Below, in pieces: positions 34,435-51,402 of a stretch of DNA of 64,000 nt; position 1 is the stretch's first letter; the number at the start of each line of letters is the position of its first letter. The stretch is from Diphasiastrum complanatum. Lineage: Eukaryota > Streptophyta > Lycopodiopsida > Lycopodiales > Lycopodiaceae. Position numbers and translations under genes: made by a program. The stretch spans positions 48,134,909 to 48,198,908 of the forward strand of contig CM055099.1 of the NCBI GenBank assembly GCA_029204225.1. Direction: 5' to 3'. Below the pieces are notes generated by a model. That model ran no database searches, was not told where the DNA came from, and worked only from the letters and a program-made list of their open reading frames with translations.

Positions 34435-36610
34435 TTGCACGATGTTGTTGCTCTTGGTTACGGGAAGCCCCTTCCTCCTCCTAACCCTTTTGTTAAGATT
34501 GTCATTTGTTGCATGAAGAAAGTTGTTGATGTTCACAAACTCATTACTTCTTATGATAAAGCTACTTGTGATGTTGTTGGACCTGATGATAAGATCTTTT
34601 GCCTTGTTGACTTGATGACTACTATGGATTGGATCAAAATATATATGGATTTCATTAAAATGAAGTGAACGTTAAGCATGGTTGAAAAAATCTATATGGA
34701 TCTCTCTAACTATGCTGAATGTATTTCTGTTGAAGAAAGATTCTGCAATTTACATATTTGAAAGATATTTGCCTGTTTGGAAAAAGAAAATGGTGACCTT
34801 TCTACTGATACCCCTACCCTTACTGAACCCCGTACCTCACCTCATCCTTTGATCTTTACCGAAGACCTTGATGATGATAGTGCTTCTCAGTTGGAATCTT
34901 TCTCTCAAGAAATCTGCAAAGTAGACAACTAGTCTGCCTTTGAATTCTGCCAATCAAAAAGTTGCCAAGTACCTTTGGTACCTAATCGTACGATTGAGTT
35001 TAAATCTGCCAAATCTGCCTATAAGCTTTGGAGCGTTCCTTCTGTTAATTTTTTGGCATTCATCTCTATTGAGCTCTGGATTGCTCTTGCCCATCTTACT
35101 GAAGCTAAAGTTCAAAACAAGTCTGCTTCTTTGCATAAGAATCTCTCCTTTGATACACCTATTGCCTTTGATACCGTCATCAAGATGAGCAGATTTGAAC
35201 CTACAAGATGTCTTTTTGAGCAAACCTTGGCTAGAACTAGAGGCCACTTTGAGACCGGCTTCAATAGGATGAACTTGCATCAAGCTAAAAATCTAGAACT
35301 GGAAAAGACCCTTTTTTAAATGCAGATGTGACGACAAATGTAAAAACAATTCTTCTATCATTTGGTTTGATCACTCTATTTGGTGTATGATGAACAACCT
35401 TGCCAAATTCTTCCCTAGTGCATCTTTACAAAACCAACTCAATGTCTTTTTTCTTTGGCTTCATAAGCTTGCTAGGGATGTTGTTAAAGCCCATCTTGCC
35501 TTTATGTACATCAGACAACATATGATTGAAGTTGTCATTGAACTCTCCCTTAACCCTACTGCCAAGCTGCATGCACACCTTGGCGATGCTGAGAATATAC
35601 AAGAAATTGAACGCCTTCTTAAAAAACCTAGCTTCTCTACCTTACATGATAAATACTTCCAGAATACAAGCAGAAAAACAGGTTCCTTCAATTTAAATAA
35701 TCCAAGTTCAGTCATAACAGGCAGTGACAACAAGAAGAGAAAATATTTTTCAAGTAAAGGCAATGAGCGGCAAAGCAATGGTGGAAAAGGGAATCTTTTT
35801 ATCAGAAAGCTGAACTTTTGCCGTGATTGATCCATGTGCTAGAAGATATTGAAGATCTTAGAGTATTGGAGGTCAGTACAGTTGGTAGGCGACGACTTTT
35901 GGTTAGAAGAGATAAAGGGAAAATGTTTTTGCATTTACGTTACTATAATAGATGCTTTGAGAGTATAAACGTTAAACAACTTTATTCTGCGACTTTGCTT
36001 CATATTTTTGGTTACATTGATGATATCTTTGAGCAGATTATGTCTGGCTGGACTTTTTTTCGCATGTGAAACATGAATGGCATAAGCCCTTTCAAGTCTT
36101 TTGTGATTTCGATACTGATAATATTCCACCTTGTATGTGCTCAAATTCTAAATGTTTTAAAGAGTTTATTGATAGTAATTTTGGGCATGTTATTTATATG
36201 AATACTGGAATAGTAAACTTTTAAGGAACGATCTAAACAAACGACTCAATCATATCCTTTACGTCAGTCTAATATCAATGAGGTCGCTTTGGAACTTTAC
36301 CATGCATGGTTTAAATTGGCTACTTTCTTACCCAGTTATCAGAATGTGGATCATGATATAATTGTGGAACGTGCTTTAATTTGCAAGCTTACTGTGACAA
36401 ACTTTTTAAAGAAGACTAGATGGCTACATGGTAAGAACTTTGCAATGAAGGATTTAAAGAATGCTATTGATGAACGTGACTGGATTACTACCTTTTTGTA
36501 TGTGAATGGAACAGATAAAGCCCAACATAATCCTTGTTTCATGTGCATAAGCTTTGTTAGAAACTTGGCATTGCAAAGATTATCTGGTCCAGATTTTGCT
36601 CCTTTTCCAA
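34435..36610 (+). pseudogene. Cluster of unrecognised broken reading frames
   Basis: Five plus-strand frames follow one another: 34435-34668, 34975-35319 (open earlier in other frames), 35387-35830, 35827-36069 and 36289-36610. Between the last two, coding-like text bridges in a third frame (VFCDFDTDNIPPCMCSNSKC near 36110; NFGHVIYMNTGIVN near 36180), and a T-run at 36219-36222 marks a frameshift back. The pieces read like one or two large proteins with Cys pairs (PPCMCSNSKC; NPCFMCISF) and a Lys/Ser/Gly-rich segment (35690-35810). The C-terminal piece stops abruptly where LTR copy 2 starts. I do not recognise the family; candidates are an accessory frame of a retroelement, a DNA-transposon protein or an ancient endogenous viral sequence. 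Confidence 0.5.
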
Positions 36611-37517
36611 TGTTAGCCTACAAAGGGAAAAGTAAAAAAAAAAAAAAAACTCCGTGGCATGTGTATTGTACACCCATGTATGAGTATTTGCCAATAAACT
36701 TCTACTATGGCATGTGTTTTGTAAGTTCATGAGTAGAAGCTTAAACAAATAAAATAACTTAAACTTAGACTTAGAACTCAGACTTAAGAAAACTTAAGCT
36801 TAAAAAGATTCTAAGTTATCTTAAGCTATCTTAAGTCTAGAATTAGAAATCCTAAAATTCTAAAGTTCTAAGTTAGAAGTTTAGAATCCTTAGACTGGCT
36901 AGTTTAGATACTAATTCCATAAGCTAGTGGATGCTTATGGAAGGCCCTTCTTGCTATAAGAAGAGAGACATTTCCCTTGTAAATAACACATTTGAGATTA
37001 TGCTATATTGTCTTTTTCTATTTTTGAGATTGTCATTCTATTTCACTTGTGTTCCCTTTGGAAAGGTGCATAGCTTGAGGGAAGGTGCTCGGGCCTCCTC
37101 TTGCCTCCTTTTCATCGGTTTTAATTGTGGCATGTTTTATTTGCTTATTGCTTATGCTTAGTTTTAGCCGCAATTCTTAATATCTCCCTTTGGGTGTTAA
37201 AGTAGGATTTAGATTAAACATCTTGCTAGTTGGGAAGCCTTAGCAAGATCTCGTTATTTCGTTGGGAAGCCTTAGCAAGATCTCGTTATTTCGTCCACCT
37301 TGCTAGTTGGGTACCACCTTAGCAAAGTCTTAGTTAGTTTCCAAGTAGTGGCTAGTTGGGGACCACACCAGTTGGGAAGCCTTGGTGCTCTTTGTTTGTT
37401 TTTTTTTCCATTTGAAAGCTTTTATGTAGTTCTTAAAAAGTGGACGATCCTCTCCACCACTATACTACATCCGTGAGTAGATCTAGCCACCGTCTAGAAT
37501 AGATTTACTTCCAACAT
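36611..37517 (+). repeat. LTR of gypsy-like family G, copy 2 (about 907 bp)
   Basis: It starts TGTTAGCC and ends TTCCAACA and is followed by TTGGCGTTGTTACC, resembling the TGGCGCCGTTGCC primer site of Tat/Athila-type gypsy elements; hence it is a 5' LTR with the body to the right. It matches LTR copy 1 at 17405-18214 over its length. It includes an A-run (36636-36650) and an internal perfect 32-bp tandem duplication (37229-37260 and 37261-37292) absent from copy 1. Confidence 0.85.
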
Positions 37518-37540
37518 TGGCGTTGTTACCGCTTTTTAAG
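37518..37540 (+). other. Candidate primer-binding site after LTR copy 2
   Basis: TTGGCGTTGTTACCGC directly follows the LTR. It differs at a few positions from the TGGCGCCGTTGCCGGGG site used by many plant gypsy elements, consistent with decay. Confidence 0.6.
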
Positions 37541-41900
<4,360 letters not shown>

Positions 41901-42037
41901 TTTTGCCATTAGAATAATGTAGGTACAAGGGACAATGGACATATAAGTCACGTCCAAAACATATAGATTTTGCCATTAGAATAATGTAGGTACAAGGGAC
42001 AATGGACATATAAGTCACATCCAAAACATATAGATTT
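41901..42037. repeat. 67-bp tandem duplication, two units
   Basis: TTTTGCCATTAGAATAATGT begins at 41901 and again at 41968; the two units differ at a single place that I see (CACGTCC versus CACATCC), so the duplication looks recent. Confidence 0.93.
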
Positions 42038-42179
42038 TAATTTCCAAGGAATATAGGATTCTGGTGTCCATATCAAATCAAAGGACTTGATGAGAGGGGC
42101 CTCTTTCACAACCGCTCCAACTCGGACCGTTGGGCTATTTTAACTAAAAAATGCGAATATTTCACAACTTCTTGCCTTT

Positions 42180-42564
42180 AGAATATATATCTATATTTAT
42201 AATGTCTCTTTTGAACTTTTTCACAATTGTCACACCATTTTATTTTTTATTTTTTTTCCGGGGAGAGGGGGGGGGGGGGGGGGGGGGGCGGGGGGCGGGG
42301 CTCTCTAACCGCCTTGATTTTCCTTCATTTTTTGGTTCTTTATAGCTGAGCTCAGCTTTATGTTTCAAGAAGAAGACGACATCTCTGCTCTGCTCTGCTC
42401 TGCTCTGCTTCGATCTCCCTTCTCGATCCAAAGCTCCAAGAGACAGAGATTTCTTCCAAGTATATGAGAGGGCGGATAGCTCTCTGTTAAGCTTATTCTG
42501 CTACTCTGATTCTTCTGCTTTCTTTTGTTTTTTCTGATACTAGGACTCCTTGGATCCGTCCAGA
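42180..42564 (+). promoter_or_regulatory. Beta-tubulin upstream region with poly-G tract and CTCTG repeat
   Basis: Upstream of the ATG lie an AT-rich TATATATCTATATTTATAA (about 42184), a G-rich tract with about 22 consecutive Gs (42267-42288) and further G blocks to 42300, a possible TTTATAG (about 42350), a CTCTG pentanucleotide repeat (about 42383-42408), and a pyrimidine-rich stretch typical of plant 5' UTRs. The transcription start cannot be fixed. Confidence 0.4.
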
Positions 42565-44109
<1,545 letters not shown>

Positions 44110-45580
44110 ATGGAGCTAATGAAATTGGACTTAACTAGTGGTGGTAACAATTTCTAGCGTCTGTTGCAATTCTACATAGTAGTTTTGGCATCCAAAAACT
44201 TCTATCGTTTTCTTACGATACTTGACATTCAAGCAAATGAAGTTTAGATTTCTTCGATGCTAATCATGATTCTCATGAACTCTGATTCACCAGCTGTTCT
44301 CAGGTATCCTAAATCATTTCTAACTTTGCTGAAAACTTTCTTAGTGTGGTTGCCTTGTTCATTCTTCGGAACACCTGCTTTTCTAAGGCTTGCAGAAATT
44401 TCTGAAACTTTAATACAGAGCCATTGTTGGATTATATACACGAAGAATATCTCCGAACTTGTGCTGCCAATTCTGCCTCGGGAATCTGTGCTCTAACAAG
44501 TGTAAATCTGACTGCACATATATCAACCCTCTCTAACTATGTCGTCGTAGAGATTATGTTCATGTTTGTTTAGATGATGAGAGAGCACTAGTAATCTAGT
44601 CCTTTAATATGCTAAAGTTGAGACCTATGAGAGAACTCGTAATGCAATCTGCTGCAGCAGCCTAGGAGGAGCACATACTGAGAATTTCTCCAGACAAGGA
44701 AATTCCCAAAAACATGTGTGGAAGGTTCAGAAAGAGAGGTTGATGTGAATAAGATCATCTTGTAGTACTTGTAAGCTAAATATCAACATTTGAATATAAT
44801 CAACCCCCATTGCTGATGAGCTCAAAGACCACCAAATTGCCCCTCCTGGGATCCAATAATATCCTAGAAAAAGCATGAAGAGGATTTGCCAGCAAGGAAG
44901 TTGCCTGTTCCATGATTTTTATATAAACATCAAAAAAATTAATTTCAAAGTTAAGCATGTATATGATATTAAATTAGATTCAAAACTTCTAAACATGAAC
45001 CAATCTATTTTTCAAAAATATAAATCAAAGTGAATTACTTATGGAAAAAGACACTTGAAAAAATGACGATCCAGCACCCAACACTTTCAAATTCATCACC
45101 TTATAGAGAGAAATGTGACAACACAAAATACTCAAAAACTTCATTTCTTTAAATTTAAGCTTGTAAATGTCTCGTCTTCATGATCTTGCAGTCTTTTTAA
45201 ACATTTCTTTTCAAACATATTTGATAATTTTCTATGTAATAATCACTCTCTGCAGCAGTATGCAAAAATAAACTGTCATTCAAAAAAGTCATCCCAAGCT
45301 TAATCCAATAATTTCCTCATATTTTATGCAAGTTAAACTTGGAGGAATCTAAATATTTATGTAATGAAATTGATTTTGTGAAGATTATGCCCCTTTTTCT
45401 GGCTTTTTATAAAAGCAGAAAAAGTCACTGGGTTTTTAAAAAAAATATTGAAAAAAAAAAACACATCAGTCTGCGCTAGCTAATCTGCCACGCGCCAGTT
45501 GCTGAATGGTCCAAAGAAGTCAAACTACAAATTATGGTTTATTAATGGCATTTAAAAAAATCAAAGAATTCATTACACAA
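44110..45580. other. Tubulin 3' UTR then no gene recognised
   Basis: The first 100-300 bp are probably 3' UTR. The rest is AT-rich without coding signal. Confidence 0.5.
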
Positions 45581-45720
45581 TAGAATGCACCGGGCACAAG
45601 CCATTCTGCCCAATAAAGTTTTTCAGAATTTTTTTAGGTGAGAGGCCTCGCCTAAAAAAATCCTAAAAAGCTTTACCGAGCAAAATGGCCTGTGCCCAAC
45701 CCATTCCATAGTACATTCTA
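45581..45720. mobile_element. MITE-like hairpin element (140 bp)
   Basis: The left half (TAGAATGCAC...GGGCACAAGCCATTCTG...TTTTTTTAGGTGAGAGGCC) is an imperfect inverted copy of the right half, which ends CATTCTA; arms are about 65-70 bp and the loop is very short. The ends TAGAATG / CATTCTA fit a TA target site. No coding capacity. Possible MITE or foldback; a hairpin transcript is conceivable. Confidence 0.75.
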
Positions 45721-47431
45721 ATTTCTAAGTTCTAACTAACAATATATATTATAAATAATCTGCACACAAAAAACATCAAAAAAAAGCAAATTTTAAGATT
45801 AGTCAAAACAGTACATCAGGATAAGAACAGATATTAAATCTTCATATTGATTAATAAGAGTTAAAATTAAGGATAGCCACAATGTGTTTGCAATGCAATA
45901 AAAGCATAATTTTGTCAATCTCTTCAATTCAACTGATAATTGCTCATGGCACATCGTCAATATGGTATATGTTGAGTCTTTCAAAATTTAAGCACATAGA
46001 TGACCTTTAGGTGTTAGAGAATGTTGAAAATACGTAAATGACATGGAAAAATTATCAGATATTTCAGATTGTTTGCTGAATGTGAAAAAACCTTCAAGGG
46101 GAATGCTATTTTAGATTGAGTGTTTGAATAAGTAATAATTTCGCAATAATTCCGTGTTTGAATAAGTAGTACATAAGGAGTGCTATTTTAGCTCGAGTAT
46201 TTGAATAAGATGCATGCAGCTACCTTTAAAAACCTCAGTTGTATATCTTCTCTTATATGGAAATGATGTGTTCTAGCTTAGGTATAAGTTGCAGATGCTT
46301 TTCTTTGCATAGAATCAGATTATTGTGAACTGACCATATGAAACAAGGCCACTCTAGCATATAAGCACTTTTCCTAGAAATTTTAGAAGGTATTCTTGCT
46401 TATCAATGATGGGCCCCCACCCAAGGCCATAGGAATGAAATTCTATGCAATCTTGATGGTGGATTTAGACCAAGGCTCCCAAATTTATCTCCACAAATCT
46501 AAAAGCAACATCTAAATAACCTATTCAAGCGTAAGGAGGTAGGTGGAATTTGGGTTATGGAGCTTCCTCAGAAGACCTTTAGGAAATCTGCTGAAAATGT
46601 AGGGCACAATAGTAACAGAGAACCCACCACATTATAGAAATGCATTCGTCTTGGACTTGCACAAATGGAAAACATGCAAATTTGACTCACTATCCAGAAA
46701 AGAAATGTAAAGACTGACTTTTCAAACAGCAAAAACTCTTGAAGAGCTCTAAAATGCAACTTGTCAAACGCAAAGAATAGACAGTGTTAGTCCCAATCTG
46801 TCCAGCACGTGTATATGCAGTGATTCCTTCAGCCTGTCTTAGATGTCTTCAAGCATCACATTTACAAGCTAAATTCTGACAATTTTAGATACTTTCACAA
46901 TAATTACATCTTTAAAACGTCTCGTCTAAGTTGACCCGGATCAAAGGTTTACCAGAGTGTAGTACTACATTGTAGTAAGTACAAAGCTAATCAGAAAAAC
47001 TCGAGGCTTCGTTATTACTATGAAGTCACTATTAAGTTCTTATACATTGACCTTGTTATATACCATCAGAGGCAAATAGAAAGCATAGTCCCTCATTTGC
47101 CTTGGAGCAAAGAGAACAATCAGATTGTTTTTGTGAACTATAATATCGAGTAAGGGCTAACAAAGTCTGAGAAACAGCGGTATAGATTACACCATTCAAG
47201 TAGCCATGAAGCAACACCTGCAAGAAGAAATTAAAGTGCCGTTACTCAACATGATCAGAGACTTACTAAAATGAGATGGTAGAGCAATGCCAGTTATAAG
47301 GCTCACAGCACAATACGACATGAGCCTCAAGGTCATATATAAATACAACCCAATAAGACCAATTGCTGAAACTTGAAAATTATCCAAGGTAGGATAAAGT
47401 AAAATGGTTTCTGGCTTACACTTCAAAGATT
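45721..47431. other. Intergenic, includes CKS1 3' UTR
   Basis: The part next to 47431 is probably the CKS1 3' UTR (minus strand). Otherwise nothing is recognised. Confidence 0.45.
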
Positions 47432-49606
47432 TCAAGCTTTCAGCCCAGCAGACTGGACAGCAGCACCCTGTGGTTGCTGCTGCTGTTGATTTTGCTGATA
47501 ATTAAGAGGCCGACGAAAAAGCATAATGTGAGGTTCAGGTCTGTGGATGGCATAATGAACCCATCCCCTCGATTGCTGTACCCCTATGCCCCGCCATTCA
47601 CTCTACAAATAAAATTGTGTATTTCAAATGTTTATTGTGAATCTTCTATTTGAACAGCTTCATCTTTAACAAGGAGCACAGAATAGACATCAGATGAATG
47701 CAAGCTACTTCTCTGAAACCAGAATACTTAATGGACAGAGATGAACAGAGAAAAAGATTAGAATCTTTGAAACATGAACAAAAATTTAGCATAGACATGT
47801 AATGGGCATACATTGTTGTTAGTTCATAAGCCATAACCAAGTTCTTTCTTATGTACAGTCCAAATTGAAAATGGAATATATAAAGCTTCAAAGGGAACAC
47901 AGAAAAAGGTCACCTCTGACAACAAACGGTTCTTTGGCAGTAACTTTGCAATATCAGGTGGAAGTACAACATGCCTGCAAATGATTGAAATACTCAGTCA
48001 GTTCATAAAATGAACAAATGTTGAATCAATTGCTATAAAATGAACATGAAAGATATCATAAACATGAAAACTCGTGAAGGAAAGCGCAGAGTGCAAGAAC
48101 TTTGTTTAAAGTTGTTTCCGGAAGAAGCATGCAGTCTGTAGTTTTTCTTTATGGAATTGCTCCTTTCAGTCAATGTGCGACAGTCAACTTAAAACATATA
48201 TGCCTCAAGACTGAAATGTCTAGAATAGGATGGACATGCAAGTAACAAAATCAGATTCTTTTAGAGATCCATGAGATCTGGCTACACTTGAACATCAATT
48301 CACTAATTTGTAGATTATGAAGTATCTTCAAACTTTGGTCGTATTAAGAAATACTTTAAAGGTGCTGGAAAATGGTGTTGGTGCAGTTGTGTTTATTCAG
48401 GAGAACTGGACCTCAGTGAAGCAAACGAGGAAAAAGTCATACCAGATTATTTGAAAAGCATAACACAGATTCGCATTGTCAAAGTTTATCAAGAATAATA
48501 CTCGTAAAGTATAACTTCACTCAGATCAATAAAAGAATGGATGCCCACTAGAGACAAATGTGGGCTTCCGTTTAGAAAAAGGTCGTCTTAGAACGAAACC
48601 TGATACTTATCATTCAATTTTAGAAGGGCGCTATAGCAAAACTTTCACGCTAAGAGATAGCAATAAGCATAAGCATAGGTTTATGGAGTAACTCTTCAAT
48701 GAACAGACTTCATGATGACAATGGCTAGAATAATCTACGTCTAAGAATCGCTAGAAGCGTTACTGGCTTTCATAATCAGCAGTCACTAAAATGTACACCA
48801 CCGATCTGATCGAAAATTTTCTATAAGCCTACTTAAATAGGAGAACAGGGTTACAAAAGGAGAGGTTAATTCAACAATAGTACGTCTGTCGATACAAGAT
48901 ATGGTTAGGGAAGGTATGGCTAGCATGGATGTATAGCTGGAAGCTTCGACATCTAGCCTCATGGAAAATCTTCAAAGGTCCGTACGAAAGGCATTGAACG
49001 TTTTATCAAGCATATACGCCTCACAGTTAGGATCCCACTTGAGAAACTTGCAAAATAGCTCCAAAACTTGGAATAAATCCTGCGACTAGTGCAAGTAAAG
49101 ACTATTATTCTACAAGAAACTTGGAACTACAGGTTCAAAATAGAGTAACCCCCAAATTTCAAGATTGTATGGAGCATAAAAAACAGAAGCAGTTTCAAGA
49201 AACACTCGTTAAGGTTCATTGACGAGCATAAACCTCAGAGAATGTCAAATAGCTTGAGTCCTGGTTATAGCTCATACATCAAACGTTTACTCTTACAAAA
49301 CAGCAACTTAAACATAGATTTCATCACATCAAGAAAGCTCCGTCGTGCAAAGCAAACGTAAATCCTCCTCGAACTTGAGTTGCTGGTAAAACTGATTCGT
49401 ACAAGGCTTGTACCACTTGAAAGATACAAGCCAATGCCCCAATGATCTAAACAAGCAAGGTAACTTGCAAAGCTCGGAAACGTAAAGCAAGCAAGAAGAG
49501 GAGAGCAGATGCGAGATATGCAGAGTAAGCCTGAAACGGCAGCGAAAACTTACCGATACTCGTATACATCGTCAAAATATTTCTCGGAATACTGAATCTG
49601 AGGCAT
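47432..49606 (-). CDS. CKS1: Cyclin-dependent kinase regulatory subunit CKS1, complete
   Basis: Three minus-strand exons: 49606-49554 (53 bp), 47974-47914 (61 bp) and 47602-47432 (171 bp), 94 residues plus TGA, with GT-AG introns of 1579 and 311 bp. CKS proteins dock on cyclin-dependent kinases and bind phosphothreonine of substrates, promoting multisite phosphorylation in the nucleus and cytoplasm. Seen: [19 protein letters not shown], the LPKNRLLSE loop, [16 protein letters not shown], and the hinge [14 protein letters not shown] (residues 58-71). Anion-pocket residues correspond to Lys9, Arg18, Trp52 and an Arg at 68-69. The tail is Gln-rich (72-83), as in plant CKS1, and slightly longer than the usual 83-88 residues. 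The ATG at 49606 begins MPQIQYS, the family's usual start. Confidence 0.97.
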
Positions 49607-49766
49607 GACTGTTTCTTCTTCTTCTTCTTATTTTGCTTCTTCCTCTTCTTCTGCCGCTCACTTTTGCAAGATATTAGTTGCGATCAAGCGATAAAAAGCC
49701 AGAAAAAGGAACAAGAAATTGCCAAACCTAACAACAAGATCACGAGAGCAGCAATGGAGGATCGCG

Positions 49767-49913
49767 ATGGTCGTCGTCTCTTTGCTTCTGCTTCTTCTGC
49801 TGCTGCTGCTGCTCGATAAAACGACGAGGGCGAAAAGCCTGGATTCAAACCAGAGCGCGAACAAGCGAACGGACGTCCACGATTGGCCCCATTTCACTTT
49901 ACCAGATTCCTAA
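49767..49913 (+). CDS. Possible short secreted peptide (48 aa), divergent from CKS1
   Basis: The ATG at 49767 opens MVVVS then eleven leucines, a strong hydrophobic core like a signal peptide, then a basic-polar segment (DKTTRAKS) and a short C-terminal part ending VHDWPHFTLPDS. The start lies about 160 bp from the CKS1 start on the opposite strand, so a shared bidirectional promoter is conceivable. Against it: the leucines come from a CTT/CTG repeat, and the same DNA on the minus strand would be a normal purine-rich CKS1 5' UTR. I know no matching family. Confidence 0.2.
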   Translation: MVVVSLLLLLLLLLLLDKTTRAKSLDSNQSANKRTDVHDWPHFTLPDS

Positions 49914-51151
49914 GCTAATCACGAACGTCCACGTGGCAATGGTACTTTTCCGTTGAACTAAAATTCAAATCGATTGCAAAAATAAAAATATCCGTGGACA
50001 GTGGACTGTGGAACGGCCTGGGGCCAAAGCAAGGTTCAGTCAAGGACCCAAGAGATCCTGGGAGGGTGAGCTGGGATTTTGGGCACCTATTGCACCACTA
50101 AGGGCCTCTTCACATGCTCTCTCACCGGCCCGTTCTTGACATGATGGAAAAGTATTCTTCATGCACCTGTCTTCCGGCTTGGCCTTCCCAACAACCCATC
50201 CTCCTACCGTCGCTTGCTTCCACGATGATGGCTTCCATACTATTTTTTGGCATCAACATCACATGGATGCAACAGCACCCATTCCCCTAGGAAGATGACG
50301 TGAATGGCAACAATGGGTTGGCACCCAAGTTAGCAAGTTAGTAAAAAAAAATAGAAATTAGGCACTGGAGAGAACAAGTGAACCCATTCAGTAGGACAAT
50401 GCTTGACACATTGCTCAAGTGAACATGACACATGAAAAGATGCCCTAACTTGCATTTTAATTTTTAAAGGTATTTCTTTTTTTGGTAAAAGGTGCCACTT
50501 CAATTGTCATTTACAACAAAAATTGCACGGTATCATGTTAGCGATGATGAGCCACAAGACGTGGCTCTATCCAGTAAGAGAAAAAAACTATTCCTTTAAG
50601 ATGATCAAAGCCAAATTGTGCCTGGAAACCTATTTCCATTACCCTACAAAGACAAGTATGTTGTCTTGATACCACAAAGGCCTTGCCATAATTGTGGAAT
50701 TTTAAGTCTTTCTAAATAATCAAAATGAAACTAGTAGCCAATAGTCCTAACTTGCAAATCACAACTCCAATGGATGGTTGACCCTAGGAATTTGCAACTA
50801 TTCTCTATGGTAGAGGTAAGGCTAGTTGGAGCTCTATTAGATGATTGGAGTGCAACTCTACACTAAGCATGAAGCCATTGCATGTTTTATCACTCTAATA
50901 GTTGTGGTTCTTGTACTGTTAGCAATTGTGATGTCTATTAATAATGACACTCACAAAGACTGAACTCGAAGCACTTAAAGTTAGTGAGCCTAAGTTCTGG
51001 ACACTTCCTTAAAGTTGACCTTTGCATCAACTTCATTAAATCACTTGAAGATATAGTATCTCCTTTGCAATGCAAGCAAAAACTCAAAATGAGATTTAGT
51101 ACTATGCCATCAACATATTATCTTACTTTTATTTGTATACGTTCTCTTTAC
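49914..51151. other. No gene recognised
   Basis: 49990-50300 is relatively GC-rich but has no coding signal I can identify. Otherwise AT-rich. Confidence 0.45.
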
Positions 51152-51402
51152 ACACCTTTATCGTTTTTGTTTGCTTTCTTTTAGCTTGCAAATATCTACA
51201 TATTATCCAATTATATTCACCTTTATACGTAGGTGAGACACCTTTGTCGTTTTTTGTTTGCTTTTCTTTAGCTTGCAAATATCTATCTATTATCCAATTA
51301 TATTCACCTTTATACGTAGGTGAGACATTCCTTCAAAAATCATTGTTATCCAATTTTATTCGCCTTTATACGTAGGTGAGGTGTTCCTTCAAAAATCATT
51401 GT
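51152..51402. repeat. Tandem repeat, 86-bp units plus a shortened unit
   Basis: ACACCTTTRTCGTTTTTTG starts near 51152 and again near 51238 (86 bp). Each unit holds TAGCTTGCAAATATCTA, ATTATCCAATTATATTC and CACCTTTATACGTAGGTGAG. A third, shortened unit retains TTATCCAATTTTATTCG and CCTTTATACGTAGGTGAGG (about 51347-51380), with CCTTCAAAAATCATTGT repeated on both sides. Confidence 0.88.
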
